DNA of 53,366 bases. Origin: Deltaproteobacteria bacterium RBG_16_64_85 (GTDB lineage Bacteria > Desulfobacterota > Deferrimicrobia > Deferrimicrobiales > Deferrimicrobiaceae). Under the pieces are notes generated by a model. That model searched no databases. It was not told where the DNA came from and saw only the letters and a program-made list of their open reading frames with translations. The translations under genes and the position numbers were made by a program. Below are positions 1 through 7,882 of this stretch, piece by piece (position 1 is the stretch's first letter; each line of letters begins with the position of its first letter). Location of the stretch: positions 1-53,366 of the forward strand of contig MGQW01000082.1 in the NCBI GenBank assembly GCA_001798885.1, given 5' to 3'.

Positions 1-353
1 TGGAGCGCATCTTCGCACCCCAGCAGTTTCTGCAGGTCCCTGTCGGAGCGGGGGAAAGCCTCCGTCGGGTAACGGTCTGCGTCCTTCTCGAAGACCAGGA
101 GAGCCGGCACGTTCTTCCCGAAATCTTCCTGCAACGCACCCTTCGCGCCGAACACTCCGCGGACCTGCGCCTTCGGTCCCGTCACCGATGAGTTGTACGT
201 CATGAACGCGACCTGCTGGCCCTTGAGATCGAAAGCCTTCGCGTTCACCCCCTTGGCTGCCAGCTGGCCGACGAGCCCGACCGCCTTGGCGTTGTCGCAG
301 GGAAACGCCTGTCCGGGGGCCACTGTGCTGTCGTAATAAAATTCCACCTTCAT
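1..353 (-). CDS. unknown protein, cut by the window edge
   Basis: The N-terminal 117 residues of a minus-strand gene run off the left edge. The ATG at 353-351 is preceded by AAGGAGGG at good spacing, so the start is well supported. I do not recognise the family. An N-terminal beta-strand-like stretch (KVEFYYDS), an alternating pattern and a VPALLVFEKD segment near residue 83 are compatible with a thioredoxin-like fold, but there is no CxxC. It follows the CoA-transferase operon in the same direction, separated from it by a strong hairpin terminator, so it may be a separate unit or read through at low level. Confidence 0.7.
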   Translation of the reverse strand, partial: MKVEFYYDSTVAPGQAFPCDNAKAVGLVGQLAAKGVNAKAFDLKGQQVAFMTYNSSVTGPKAQVRGVFGAKGALQEDFGKNVPALLVFEKDADRYPTEAFPRSDRDLQKLLGCEDAL

Positions 354-402
354 CGCCGAAAACCCTCCTTGGAGTAAATGATGTTTAGCACCATACCATC
401 AT

Positions 403-458
403 AAAAAGGCAAAATCCACGGCCGCGTGAGGCTTCCCCGCGGCGGCCGTGGATCTTTG
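403..458 (-). terminator. intrinsic terminator ending the CoA-transferase operon
   Basis: A perfect 12-bp inverted repeat (414-425 with 442-453, ATCCACGGCCGC and its complement) is followed on the minus strand by TTTTGCCTTTTT. It lies about 50 bp past the stop of the Cys-rich 65-aa gene and before the next start. Confidence 0.85.
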
Positions 459-505
459 CCGTTGCCTGCTGCTGGCGGATCAGCGACAGCCTGTGCCGGG
501 TCTCC

Positions 506-703
506 TTACTGCACCTGGGAGAAGGCCGGCCCGGGCCCTTCGTAAAATCCGCACTCGCCCTCGATCCCTTGCTCCTTCGGGATGTTGATCGCATAGGGCC
601 ACTCCAGCTTGGAGCACTGCCCCATGTACACCTTTACGATCTGCGGGTCGGTCGCCTTATAGAAGTTCTTGCACGTCGGGCAATTCGGTACGGTTTTCGC
701 CAC
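506..703 (-). CDS. 65-aa four-cysteine protein, resembling BssB/BssC-type FeS small subunits
   Basis: I place the start at GTG 703-701, because AGGAGGAGC lies just upstream; an ATG at 724 would add seven residues with poorer spacing. The protein has the pattern CPTCKNF, then GQC, then GECGFYEG, which are four cysteines with an aromatic residue after the second and fourth. The small subunits of benzylsuccinate synthase carry a CxxCxxF...GxC...C-x-F pattern that binds a HiPIP-like [4Fe-4S] cluster. The resemblance is by pattern only; I could not align it. It is the last gene of the CoA-transferase operon, and no glycyl radical catalytic subunit is visible in the window. It could instead be a small zinc or FeS partner of the transferase. 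Confidence 0.6.
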   Translation of the reverse strand: MAKTVPNCPTCKNFYKATDPQIVKVYMGQCSKLEWPYAINIPKEQGIEGECGFYEGPGPAFSQVQ

Positions 704-760
704 GGTAGCTCCTCCTGTCTTCATGTTATCGTTCCTACCTCCTCTACCGCCAGCCGATGA

Positions 761-1156
761 TCAGACGCCGGTGTAGAAGAACTTCGGCACGCTCCCGACC
801 AGTTCCTCGGGCTTCAGCGGCGAACCGGAGACCAGCTTTCCGCGGACGCTCTTGGTGATCGGGATCGGCTTCCCCTGGAAGTCCTCACGCGCCTGGGGCG
901 CAGGCGCCACCTTCCCTGGGGTTGTGATGGGCTTCCAGTCCTTGGTCTGGGCGAACCCCGGAAGCCGGTCGTGCGGCCCCTTGGCTTCGACCGGGGAACC
1001 CTGCCGGACCCCTGCATTCAGCTCATATGCGAAGACCGCGTCGCAGCCCGCGCACTTGACCTTCCCCTTGAAGTTCCAGAACGAGAATGGATCGAGATAA
1101 TTGATCGTCCCGCACTTCGGGCAATCCAGTATCAATGAAGCATCTTTGAAAGACAT
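761..1156 (-). CDS. 131-aa zinc-ribbon protein of the CoA-transferase operon
   Basis: The protein starts at ATG 1156, 22 bp after the stop of the upstream CoA-transferase subunit, with AAAAGGGGG as a ribosome site. Residues 10-42 hold two Cys pairs (CPKC and CAGC, about 25 residues apart), a treble-clef or zinc-ribbon layout that could bind zinc or an FeS cluster. The rest is Pro/Lys-rich, with no recognisable enzyme motif. The longer open frame upstream overlaps the transferase gene and is not real. Position in the operon suggests an accessory or electron-carrier-like partner of the transferase pathway, but no function can be assigned. Confidence 0.7.
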   Translation of the reverse strand: MSFKDASLILDCPKCGTINYLDPFSFWNFKGKVKCAGCDAVFAYELNAGVRQGSPVEAKGPHDRLPGFAQTKDWKPITTPGKVAPAPQAREDFQGKPIPITKSVRGKLVSGSPLKPEELVGSVPKFFYTGV

Positions 1157-1178
1157 CGTTTCCCCCTTTTCGTTTCGT

Positions 1179-2546
1179 TTAAATGATCGACTCCGCCTCC
1201 AGCCGGGCGATTTCGGTCGCACCGAGGCCGCACAGCCTTGCCAGGACGTGCTCGTTGTCCGCGCCGACCGGTTTGAACGCCCACCGGACGCGGGGCGGGG
1301 TTTCCGACATGAGGGCCGGGTGCACCTGCGTCTGGACGTCCCCGAACGTCGGGTCGTCGATCCACGCAAGCGTCCCACGGAGGTGGAAGTGCTCCTGGCT
1401 GGAGACCTCCTTGGAGTTCCACACCGGCTGGGAAACGAGCCCCGCCGCCTTGAACGCCTTGTCGGCCTCTTCCTTCGTCTTGTCGGCCGCCCACTTCTCG
1501 AGCTCGGGGTAGATCGCCATCTGCGCGTCGGCCCCCACCCGGTCCGCGTGGGTCGGGTATTTCTTGGCGAGGTCGTCCCTGTTGATGAGCTTGCACAGCT
1601 TCGCGAAGTCGTCGTCCTTGTAGGCCGAGACAAAGCAGAAGCCCTTTTCGATCTCCTGCGGGTTCTTCGAGCCGGGGTAGGACGACTTCCCGCACTTGAG
1701 GATCCCATGGACGCACAGCAACGGTTCGAAGTTCCCCCACCGCTGCCCCACGACGCCGTACCGGCCGTAGAGGGCGATGAAGTCGGTCAGGTGCCTCTGG
1801 GCGCCGTGGACCTGGGAGTATTCGAGGAAGTTCCCCTTGCCCGAGACGTTGTCGCGCCAGTAGAGGCAGGCGATGATGTTGAACGCGGAGATGGCGCCCC
1901 CCCAGTAGTCCATGATCCAGATCGTCTGCTTGGACGGGAGTCCGCCGTACTCCTTCGACCAGCCGGTGACGGAGAAGCATCCGCCCTGGGCCTGTCCGAG
2001 GATGTCGTAGGAGGCGCGGTTCCTCCCCGGCCCCCAGCCTCCGAACCCGCCCATCCACTGGTAGACGACGCGGGGGTTGGTCTGCAGGTGTTGCCTTGCG
2101 CCGATCCCCCACCGGTCGAACGTGCCCGCCCGGTAGTTCTCGCAGAAGACGTCGCTCTTGGCGGCCAACTGCTTCATGATGTGGATCGCTTCCGGCTTGT
2201 GGAAGTCGAGCGATACGAAGTACTCGTTCGGGTTCGCGCCGAAGAAGCCCAGTCCCGTCCCCTTGTCCGGCATCCACCGGGAGAGCGGGTAGAGGAACGG
2301 CTCGTTGAACGGCGTGGTGTGCCGCATCGGCTCGCCCCGGCGGGGCAGCTCGACCTTGATCGTGTCGGCGCCGAGCTCCGCCAGGTAGCAGGCGCAGGAT
2401 GGGCCGAGGATGTACTGCGTGGTGGAGATGGCCCGGATCCCTTTGAGAACCTCGGGCTTCTCGTACCGCTTCGTCGTGTCGAAAACGGTTCGACAGAAAT
2501 CCTCAAATGTCATGTCCTTCAGGTTTTTCGTAACGGCTGCCGTCAT
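1179..2546 (-). CDS. class III (CaiB/BaiF) CoA-transferase subunit, BbsE/BbsF-like
   Basis: This 455-aa protein belongs to the family III CoA-transferases, which move CoA between carboxylic acids through an aspartyl-CoA intermediate. The family core starts near residue 31 (EVLKGIRAI) and includes LGADTIKVE (about 58-66), SDVFCENYRAG (131-141) and GFGGWGP (167-173). The segment ASYDILGQA places a candidate catalytic Asp at 181. The ATG at 2546 shares a base with the stop of the upstream subunit (TAATG), so the two are translationally coupled and probably form a heteromer, as BbsEF (succinyl-CoA:benzylsuccinate CoA-transferase) does. The N-terminal extension of about 30 residues makes it longer than the usual 400 aa. 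The substrate is unknown; a dicarboxylic or aromatic acid is only an inference from the neighbours. Confidence 0.88.
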   Translation of the reverse strand: MTAAVTKNLKDMTFEDFCRTVFDTTKRYEKPEVLKGIRAISTTQYILGPSCACYLAELGADTIKVELPRRGEPMRHTTPFNEPFLYPLSRWMPDKGTGLGFFGANPNEYFVSLDFHKPEAIHIMKQLAAKSDVFCENYRAGTFDRWGIGARQHLQTNPRVVYQWMGGFGGWGPGRNRASYDILGQAQGGCFSVTGWSKEYGGLPSKQTIWIMDYWGGAISAFNIIACLYWRDNVSGKGNFLEYSQVHGAQRHLTDFIALYGRYGVVGQRWGNFEPLLCVHGILKCGKSSYPGSKNPQEIEKGFCFVSAYKDDDFAKLCKLINRDDLAKKYPTHADRVGADAQMAIYPELEKWAADKTKEEADKAFKAAGLVSQPVWNSKEVSSQEHFHLRGTLAWIDDPTFGDVQTQVHPALMSETPPRVRWAFKPVGADNEHVLARLCGLGATEIARLEAESII

Positions 2547-3973
2547 TAGATCACCCCTCCCTTCTTCATCTTGCCAAGGCCTTCACGGTCAAGGCCTGCG
2601 AGACGCCGGTAGACGTCTTCGTTGTCCTGCCCGACCGTGCGGCCGATCCATTTGATCCGGCCCGGCGTGTTCATGCCGATGAAGCTGGACGCGCCCAGCA
2701 GGACTTTTCCGTAATTTACGTCATCGCAGATCTCGATGTGCCCGCGGTACTTGTAGTGCGGGAACTCGCACACCTCGTCGATGAACGAGACGCCGCCCGA
2801 GGCCACTTCCTCCTCCTGCAGCGCGGTCTCGCACTCGAACCGGGTGTGGTCCTTCATCCACTCGACCAGGGTCGTGTAGGTCTCGACCTGCATGTAGTGG
2901 GGAAGACGATCGGTGACCACGCGGAGCTTCGGATCCTCGCAGATGTGCTGCTCGAGCTCGGGCCTTTCCTTGCCGACGGTCCTCCAGATCCGGAACCAGA
3001 GCCGGTCGTGCCCGCCGCCCACCATGATCTGCCCGTCGGAGCAGGGGTTGACCGCGTAGATGTTGATCGCCAGGTCCCAGTTCCCGTAGCGGGGCCGGAC
3101 GGAACCGTCCATCCCGTACCAAGCCCAGTTGTAGTCGATGATCCGCATGACGCCCTCGGACGCCGTGCACTCGACGAACTGCCCCTTGCCCAGGAACGAC
3201 TCCCTGGCGTAGATGGCCGCCATCACGCCCATCGCCGCGAAGGTGCCGCCGACCTGGTCGGCCAGCCACCAGCCGGACCGCGTCGGGGTGCCGCCGAACG
3301 ATTCCGGCGCGCCCGTCCCGTGGACGAAGCCCATCGAAGCCTGTCCCACCGGGTCCATCACACCGGGATCGTCCTTCAAGGGGCCCCACTGGCCGCGCTC
3401 GCCGACCCAAAGGTACACGAGCCGCGGGTTGATCTCCGACAGCTGGCGGTAGCCGATCCCCAGTTTGTCGTAGTGCCCCGGAGGAGCGTTCTCGATGAGA
3501 ATGTCGACCTGCGGGATGATTTTCTTCAGGAGCGCCCGACCTTCCTCTTTCTCAAGGTCGAGCGTGACGGCGAGCTTGTTCCGTGCTTCGGCGAGGAAAC
3601 GCGCGCCGACCTTCTCTCCGTTCTTGGCCTCGAACATGTACTCCTCGCGGCCGAAGGGGGTCAGCTTCCGGAGCGGATCGCCGCCCGGCGGCTCGACCAT
3701 GATGACCTCGGCGCCCAGCTCCGAGAAGTGCGAGGAGCACCAGTGCCCGATGATTTGATTCGTCGTGCAGTCCAGGACCCGTAGGCCGAACAGCGACTCG
3801 GGCTTGTCCGAGTTGAACTTCTGCCGGACCGCGGCCTCCACCCACAGGTTGTACTCCTTCTTCTTCTCGTCCACTCCCGCGTAGACCTCGTCGACCGTCG
3901 GGACCGGAACGGCGGGCCACGGAAGGACTCTGATCTTGGGCCGTTTCTTCTCTGTACGCCACTTTTCAGCCAT
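2546..3973 (-). CDS. class III (CaiB/BaiF) CoA-transferase, partner subunit
   Basis: This is a 475-aa family III CoA-transferase and the first gene of its operon. The start at ATG 3973 is chosen because GAGGAGGGG sits immediately upstream; the open frame extends six codons further to a TTG. Family blocks are GLRVLDCTTN (about 63), LGAEVIMVEPPGGDP (about 86), QVDILIENAPPGHYDKLGIGY (about 155) and GPLKDDPGVMDPVGQA, where D207 aligns with the catalytic Asp of the partner. Both subunits therefore keep the Asp, which is compatible with two active subunits. An unusual N-terminal extension of roughly 60 residues precedes the core. The two subunits are divergent, so this is not a recent duplication. 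The family call is certain; the substrate is open. Confidence 0.88.
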   Translation of the reverse strand: MAEKWRTEKKRPKIRVLPWPAVPVPTVDEVYAGVDEKKKEYNLWVEAAVRQKFNSDKPESLFGLRVLDCTTNQIIGHWCSSHFSELGAEVIMVEPPGGDPLRKLTPFGREEYMFEAKNGEKVGARFLAEARNKLAVTLDLEKEEGRALLKKIIPQVDILIENAPPGHYDKLGIGYRQLSEINPRLVYLWVGERGQWGPLKDDPGVMDPVGQASMGFVHGTGAPESFGGTPTRSGWWLADQVGGTFAAMGVMAAIYARESFLGKGQFVECTASEGVMRIIDYNWAWYGMDGSVRPRYGNWDLAINIYAVNPCSDGQIMVGGGHDRLWFRIWRTVGKERPELEQHICEDPKLRVVTDRLPHYMQVETYTTLVEWMKDHTRFECETALQEEEVASGGVSFIDEVCEFPHYKYRGHIEICDDVNYGKVLLGASSFIGMNTPGRIKWIGRTVGQDNEDVYRRLAGLDREGLGKMKKGGVI

Positions 3974-4117
3974 TCTTCCCCTCCTCATCAAATTTTGCAG
4001 AAAACCCTCACAACCGGTCGTGCAAAACCCGACTTCCTGTTTTCGTTTTCCCTCATCCCTCCTTTCTGACTTTCCGGTCTGGCTTGCCGGAAATAAAAAA
4101 AGGCTGACACCGACGAC

Positions 4118-4217
4118 AAAAAAAACTATAAAGATGCCGACCGAGGCATCGAAAAAGCAAAAACCGTTTTTAAATTCAGGGGTTTTTGCAGGAACCGGTG
4201 CAAATTTCTAGAAACAG
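4118..4217 (-). ncRNA. candidate short RNA or attenuated leader
   Basis: Transcription from the promoter at 4252-4224 should begin near 4217. Within 100 nt the transcript meets two terminator-like structures. The first is GCAAAAACC (4189-4181) pairing with GGTTTTTGC (4165-4157), followed by TTTTT. The second is GATGCC (4150-4145) pairing with GGCATC (4138-4133), followed by TTTATAG and eight Ts. This is the layout of either a small RNA of about 65-100 nt or a leader whose termination controls the downstream CoA-transferase genes. I see no match to a known riboswitch class. The hairpins could also simply end read-through from the upstream DUF4177-like gene. Confidence 0.4.
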
Positions 4218-4223
4218 GTTCTA

Positions 4224-4252
4224 TTTATAACCACCGGCGCCACGAATGTCAA
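4224..4252 (-). promoter_or_regulatory. sigma-70 promoter upstream of the CoA-transferase operon
   Basis: On the minus strand TTGACA (4252-4247) is separated by exactly 17 bp from TATAAA (4229-4224). This is close to the full consensus and the best promoter match in the window. An inverted repeat TAGAA-N5-TTCTA touches the -10 box on its downstream side and could be an operator. Confidence 0.75.
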
Positions 4253-4274
4253 GAGAAAAAAATAATAAAACGAT

Positions 4275-4481
4275 TTATAAAACCTTTTTTTGTCTTTTCA
4301 GTATTATATGGCTTCCCACCGTCCCGTAGGCGATCCCGTCACGATTCGGCGCGATCAGCGGGATGGCCGCTGCGACCTCCCAACCGTCTTCGCCCGCATC
4401 GTGCAGCCAGGCCATGTCGGCGGCAAGCCCCTCGGGGGTTTCTTTGAACATGACAAGTTTTTCCATATATTCAAAGATCAT
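4275..4481 (-). CDS. 68-aa DUF4177-like protein
   Basis: This short protein has the pattern of DUF4177 family members: an N-terminal strand (MIFEYMEKLV), a central DGWEVAAAIPLI strand and a C-terminal HIILKRQ strand. The role of the family is unknown. GGAGGAG precedes ATG 4481. The gene follows the 455-aa unknown gene with a spacing of three bases, so the two are cotranscribed. No membrane segment or signal peptide is visible. Confidence 0.7.
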   Translation of the reverse strand: MIFEYMEKLVMFKETPEGLAADMAWLHDAGEDGWEVAAAIPLIAPNRDGIAYGTVGSHIILKRQKKVL

Positions 4482-4484
4482 CTC

Positions 4485-5852
4485 CTACGCTCCTCCCTCC
4501 ATTATTGTCCCGGGAATCGGAATCCCCGCGAAATCCGCAATCTTTTCTCTTATTTTCCGAAACATTTCCTCCCTCTCCCCCTCCGGCAGGGCCATCACCC
4601 GGAGGGAGAGCACCGTCACCTCGTCGTAGAGGCGCCCGACCCCTTCCAACGTGGAGTCCCCCCCCCCTTTTTTCAGTATCAAACCGTGATTCGAAATGAA
4701 TTGCCCGTCCGTGAGGAGTGAGATCTGCCTCCCCGCGTCGGATAGCTCTCCCGTTGTGGAGGAGTGGAGGTATCGCGCCAGGTGGCGGGACATCATCGCC
4801 TGGTCCATTTTCTCGTTGTCCTCCCGCAGGCGGAGCCGCTTCTCCTCCTCCGGCATCAGCTTCCACACCAGGAAGGATACCGGCGGGGTCATCGCCATCC
4901 GTCCCGCCGAATACCGGTCGAAGAAAAACGAGATTGCCCGGTCGGCGATCTTGTCCGCTATCGCGAGGAGGATCTCCCGCAATCCGTTGGAGGGGATCTC
5001 GTAGAAGGAGGGGAAGCGCGAGAGGAAGGGGGTGACGATCTCTCGGGTCTCCTCCGTGGTCAGGAGGTCGAGGTGGACCAGTGCGGAAAGCCGCAAGTCT
5101 TTCAGGGACATTGAGTTAAGAGTCTTTCCGAGCTCGCGCAGCTTCCAGCCCGGGGGTGCCTCTCGGGGGTACCGTTCCATCCCGGGGCCGAGCAGCGTCT
5201 CCGGGTCGGCCGTGATTCCCGCCGCCCGGGAGGCCCGTTCGCGGATCTCCCGCAGTATCGGCTCGCATTCCTGCGGCGTCTTGGCGGAAACGGCCCGATC
5301 GATCAGGAGTGCGATCTCGGCGGTGGCGGCGCGAAGATCGTCCGTGGAAAGCTTCGCGAGCCGGTCCAGAAGGTCGAAATAGAGAGCGAACTCGAGAGCC
5401 CCCTCGTTGAAACCGGGGTCCGACAGCATGTAGGGGCGAAAGAGCAGCGCCGCTTTCGCGATCTCCCGGCGCAGCTGCAGGGGCGTCATATGCTCCAGGT
5501 GACGGGCGACCCTGGGCCACTTCTCCCGGACCGCCATCTCCTGGTACTCCTCCTGGGTAAGGTAGGGGGGATCGAACCGCTCGCCGCCCTCTTTCTTCTC
5601 GAGAAGTTCCGCGATGGCGTACTCCAGGTAGGCCGGGAGGAAACTCCTTACGAATTCCGTCAGTTCGGACTGGCTCCAGTACTCGGTGTAGTTGCCGAAC
5701 AGCTCCTTGCGCTTCTCTTCATCGATGCAGTCCCCGAAGATGCGTACCGTGAACCGGAGCTGGGCCTCGTCCAGCTTTTCGATGTTCCCCATGATGTTGG
5801 CATGCCGGTCCTCGAACCGGTGCCGGACCAGCTCGACGTATGTTTCCATCAT
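4485..5852 (-). CDS. 455-aa all-helical protein of unknown function
   Basis: I do not recognise this protein. It is soluble, rich in Glu, Arg and Leu, and predicted by composition to be almost entirely helical. A motif of the form (L/M)-(S/T/D)-x3-LR-x8-LL appears four times: LDEAQLRFTVRIF, MTPLQLRREIAKA, LSTDDLRAATAEI and MSLKDLRLSALVH. It may therefore be built from degenerate helical repeats, a scaffold-like architecture. The start is taken at ATG 5852 behind GAGGG; an in-frame TTG at 5873 has no better support. It is followed at once by the DUF4177-like gene and preceded by another unknown gene in the same direction. No catalytic motif, signal peptide or membrane helix is evident. Confidence 0.75.
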   Translation of the reverse strand: MMETYVELVRHRFEDRHANIMGNIEKLDEAQLRFTVRIFGDCIDEEKRKELFGNYTEYWSQSELTEFVRSFLPAYLEYAIAELLEKKEGGERFDPPYLTQEEYQEMAVREKWPRVARHLEHMTPLQLRREIAKAALLFRPYMLSDPGFNEGALEFALYFDLLDRLAKLSTDDLRAATAEIALLIDRAVSAKTPQECEPILREIRERASRAAGITADPETLLGPGMERYPREAPPGWKLRELGKTLNSMSLKDLRLSALVHLDLLTTEETREIVTPFLSRFPSFYEIPSNGLREILLAIADKIADRAISFFFDRYSAGRMAMTPPVSFLVWKLMPEEEKRLRLREDNEKMDQAMMSRHLARYLHSSTTGELSDAGRQISLLTDGQFISNHGLILKKGGGDSTLEGVGRLYDEVTVLSLRVMALPEGEREEMFRKIREKIADFAGIPIPGTIMEGGA

Positions 5853-5910
5853 GAAAGACCCTCGCACGGACAAACGAATTGTTTTATTGCGCCCAGGAAG
5901 GCGAAAAAAC

Positions 5911-6306
5911 CTATCCGGAAGGAGGGTCTTCCTCCCCCTGGATCTTCCGGCGGAGCAGCTTCACCATATTCCCCGCGAAAAAGGCCTCCATCCCGCTGCC
6001 GTAATACTCCTCCTCGAGCCACTCCGCGATGTGGGCGCGCAGCTCCCGGGTGATGTTCAACTCCTCGTCGAAGACGAACACCACGACGCAACGGTCGTCC
6101 CCGTCGTAGAAGCGAAAGGCATACCGTCCATCCGCAAGAACATGGAGGTCGATGCCAACGATGTCATCAGCCACCAGGTCAAAGGCCCGTTTCAACCCCA
6201 TCACGGTGAAGACCTTGTCACCGATCAGGATCGAGTCCACCCCCGACCACAGGGGCCCGAACTCCCTCTCAATCAATATTTTCTCATTATATTCAGGCAC
6301 TTCCAT
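5911..6306 (-). CDS. 131-aa protein of unknown function
   Basis: This protein has an N-terminal part of alternating strands (SILIGDKVFTVMG, GRYAFRFYDGDDRCVVVFVFDEE) and a C-terminal helical part ending in a charged tail. I recognise no family. It is the first gene of a probable three-gene unit with the 455-aa and DUF4177-like genes, 58 bp upstream of the former. A promoter with TTGACA lies about 70 bp upstream, divergent from hemL. The ATG start at 6306 has only a distant GGAGGG, so the exact start is less certain. Confidence 0.65.
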   Translation of the reverse strand: MEVPEYNEKILIEREFGPLWSGVDSILIGDKVFTVMGLKRAFDLVADDIVGIDLHVLADGRYAFRFYDGDDRCVVVFVFDEELNITRELRAHIAEWLEEEYYGSGMEAFFAGNMVKLLRRKIQGEEDPPSG

Positions 6307-6372
6307 AGGACGCCCGCACCCTCTCCCTCCGGCGGTAACGACATCGAAAACCTCCGCCGCGAACGAAACATG

Positions 6373-6401
6373 CTTTTACACTTCCCCCCCCGGGATGTCA
6401 A
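6373..6401 (-). promoter_or_regulatory. promoter for the unknown 5911-6306 unit
   Basis: On the minus strand TTGACA (6401-6396) and TAAAAG (6378-6373) are 17 bp apart. It is divergent from the hemL promoter. Between the two lie two direct copies of AATTACGT (6413-6420 and 6426-6433), which could bind a shared regulator. Confidence 0.55.
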
Positions 6402-6467
6402 GCCATAAATATAATTACGTTTTGCAATTACGTGGGAAACCCTTTGCATTTCCAGAGGATGGTTTCC

Positions 6468-6497
6468 TTGACACTCCGCCCCGCACGCAGATACAAT
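6468..6497 (+). promoter_or_regulatory. hemL promoter
   Basis: TTGACA (6468-6473) and TACAAT (6492-6497) are separated by 18 bp, and hemL begins about 35 bp downstream. Confidence 0.65.
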
Positions 6498-6533
6498 TCG
6501 CCCAACCTTTTCACTTCCCCAGGAGGCATGCGG

Positions 6534-7838
6534 GTGGCCCGGCTCCGGACGAAGCAATCGGAAAAGCTGTTTCGCGCGGCGAAAAAGGTGATCCCCGGAG
6601 GGGTGAACTCCCCCGTCCGTGCCTTCCGCTCGGTCGGCGGGACGCCGTTGTTCATCGCGAGGGCGCAAGGGGCGACGGTCACCGACGTCGACGGAAACAC
6701 CTTTGTCGACTACGTCTCCTCCTGGGGCCCGATGATCCTCGGGCACGCCCACCCGAAGGTGGTCGCCGCCATCCGCCGCGCCGCCGGAAAAGGGACAAGC
6801 TACGGAGCTCCCACGGAAGGGGAGGTCGTCCTGGCAAACCTCATCCGGAAGGCGTTCCCTTCCATGGAAAAGGTGCGGCTGGTCTCTTCGGGCACCGAGG
6901 CGGCGATGAGCGCCGTCCGGCTGGCGCGGGGATTCACCGGGCGGGACAAGATCGTCAAGTTCGAGGGGTGCTACCACGGCCACGCCGACGCCATGCTGGT
7001 CAAGGCAGGTTCGGGGGCGCTCACCTTCGGGCAGCCCGATTCGCCGGGAGTCCCGAAGGATTTGGCCAGGCATACCCTAACCGCAACCTTCAACGACGCC
7101 GCCTCCGTCCGCCACCTGTTCGAGAGGAACAAGGGGCAGATCGCCGCGGTCATCGTCGAGCCGATCCCCGGCAACATGGGGGTCGTCCTCCCGGCCCCGG
7201 GGTTCCTCGACGAACTGCGGAAGACGGCGAGACAGGAACGGGCGCTTCTCATCTTCGACGAGGTGATCTCGGGGTTCCGTGTGGCGTTCGGCGGTGCGCA
7301 GGAGCTCTTCGGGATCGACCCCGACCTTACCATCCTCGGCAAGATCATCGGCGGGGGGCTTCCCGTCGGGGCGTTCGGCGGGCGCGGGGAGGTGATGGAC
7401 GCCCTGTCGCCGATCGGCCCCGTCTACCAGGCGGGCACCCTGTCGGGAAACCCTCTCGCAGTCACGGCCGGGATCGCCTGCCTGAACGAGCTGGCCGGGA
7501 AGGGGACGTACAAAAAGCTCGGGGAGAAAGCCGACTACCTGGCGGAAGGGCTCCACGGGGCGTTCGAGAAGTCCGGCGTCCCGACCTGGACCAACCGCGT
7601 CGGCTCGATGTGGACCACCTTCTTCCAGAAAGGGCCGGTCGTCGACTACGCGACGGCGAAGCGGAGCGACACGGCCATCTACGCCAAATACTTCCACGGG
7701 CTCCTCGACCGGGGAATTTACATCGCACCCTCGCAGTTCGAGGCCGGCTTCGTCTCCCTTGCGCACACCCGAAGGGAGCTGGACCGGACGATCGCCGCGG
7801 CGCGGGAGGTCCTGGGGGCGATGCGGTTTTCCGGTTGA
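6534..7838 (+). CDS. hemL: glutamate-1-semialdehyde 2,1-aminomutase
   Basis: This PLP enzyme converts glutamate-1-semialdehyde to 5-aminolevulinate in the C5 route to tetrapyrroles. The 434-aa length is normal. Visible signatures are the N-terminal [12 protein letters not shown] block, the [12 protein letters not shown] region, FDEVISGFR, and the PLP lysine K270 in [16 protein letters not shown], followed by [15 protein letters not shown] 6534 is preferred because AGGAGG lies seven bases upstream; the ATG two codons earlier directly abuts that site. It has its own promoter. A weak promoter-like sequence for the atp genes overlaps its stop. Confidence 0.96.
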   Translation: MARLRTKQSEKLFRAAKKVIPGGVNSPVRAFRSVGGTPLFIARAQGATVTDVDGNTFVDYVSSWGPMILGHAHPKVVAAIRRAAGKGTSYGAPTEGEVVLANLIRKAFPSMEKVRLVSSGTEAAMSAVRLARGFTGRDKIVKFEGCYHGHADAMLVKAGSGALTFGQPDSPGVPKDLARHTLTATFNDAASVRHLFERNKGQIAAVIVEPIPGNMGVVLPAPGFLDELRKTARQERALLIFDEVISGFRVAFGGAQELFGIDPDLTILGKIIGGGLPVGAFGGRGEVMDALSPIGPVYQAGTLSGNPLAVTAGIACLNELAGKGTYKKLGEKADYLAEGLHGAFEKSGVPTWTNRVGSMWTTFFQKGPVVDYATAKRSDTAIYAKYFHGLLDRGIYIAPSQFEAGFVSLAHTRRELDRTIAAAREVLGAMRFSG

Positions 7839-7863
7839 CGACCTCTTCGAATCTGTGTTAAGA
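7835..7863 (+). promoter_or_regulatory. possible promoter for atpZ-I-B-E
   Basis: TTGACG (7835-7840) and TTAAGA (7858-7863) are 17 bp apart and overlap the end of hemL. The -10 match is poor, so this is tentative. Confidence 0.3.
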
Positions 7864-7882
7864 AAACTAGGTTTTTAACGCC

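Larger units (their letters stand above)
3974..4274 (-). other. 301-bp intergenic leader of the CoA-transferase operon
   Basis: This gene-free stretch is A/T-rich compared with its surroundings. On the minus strand it holds, in order, a consensus promoter (4252-4224), a TAGAA/TTCTA inverted repeat overlapping the start site (4209-4223), a TTTGCA/TGCAAA inverted repeat (4185-4204), two terminator-like hairpins (4189-4152 and 4150-4118) and a third hairpin without a following T-run (4071-4077 with 4087-4093, TTTCCGG/CCGGAAA). The ribosome site of the first transferase gene ends the region. No convincing protein-coding frame lies inside. Confidence 0.75.

Noticed and set aside
3974-4070. 22-codon leader peptide before the CoA-transferase gene
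   Set aside because: The ribosome-site spacing is only one or two bases and there is no run of a regulatory amino acid.
3974-4260. sigma-54 (-24/-12) promoter for the CoA-transferase operon
   Set aside because: No GG-N10-GC pair in the right context was found, while a near-consensus sigma-70 promoter is present.
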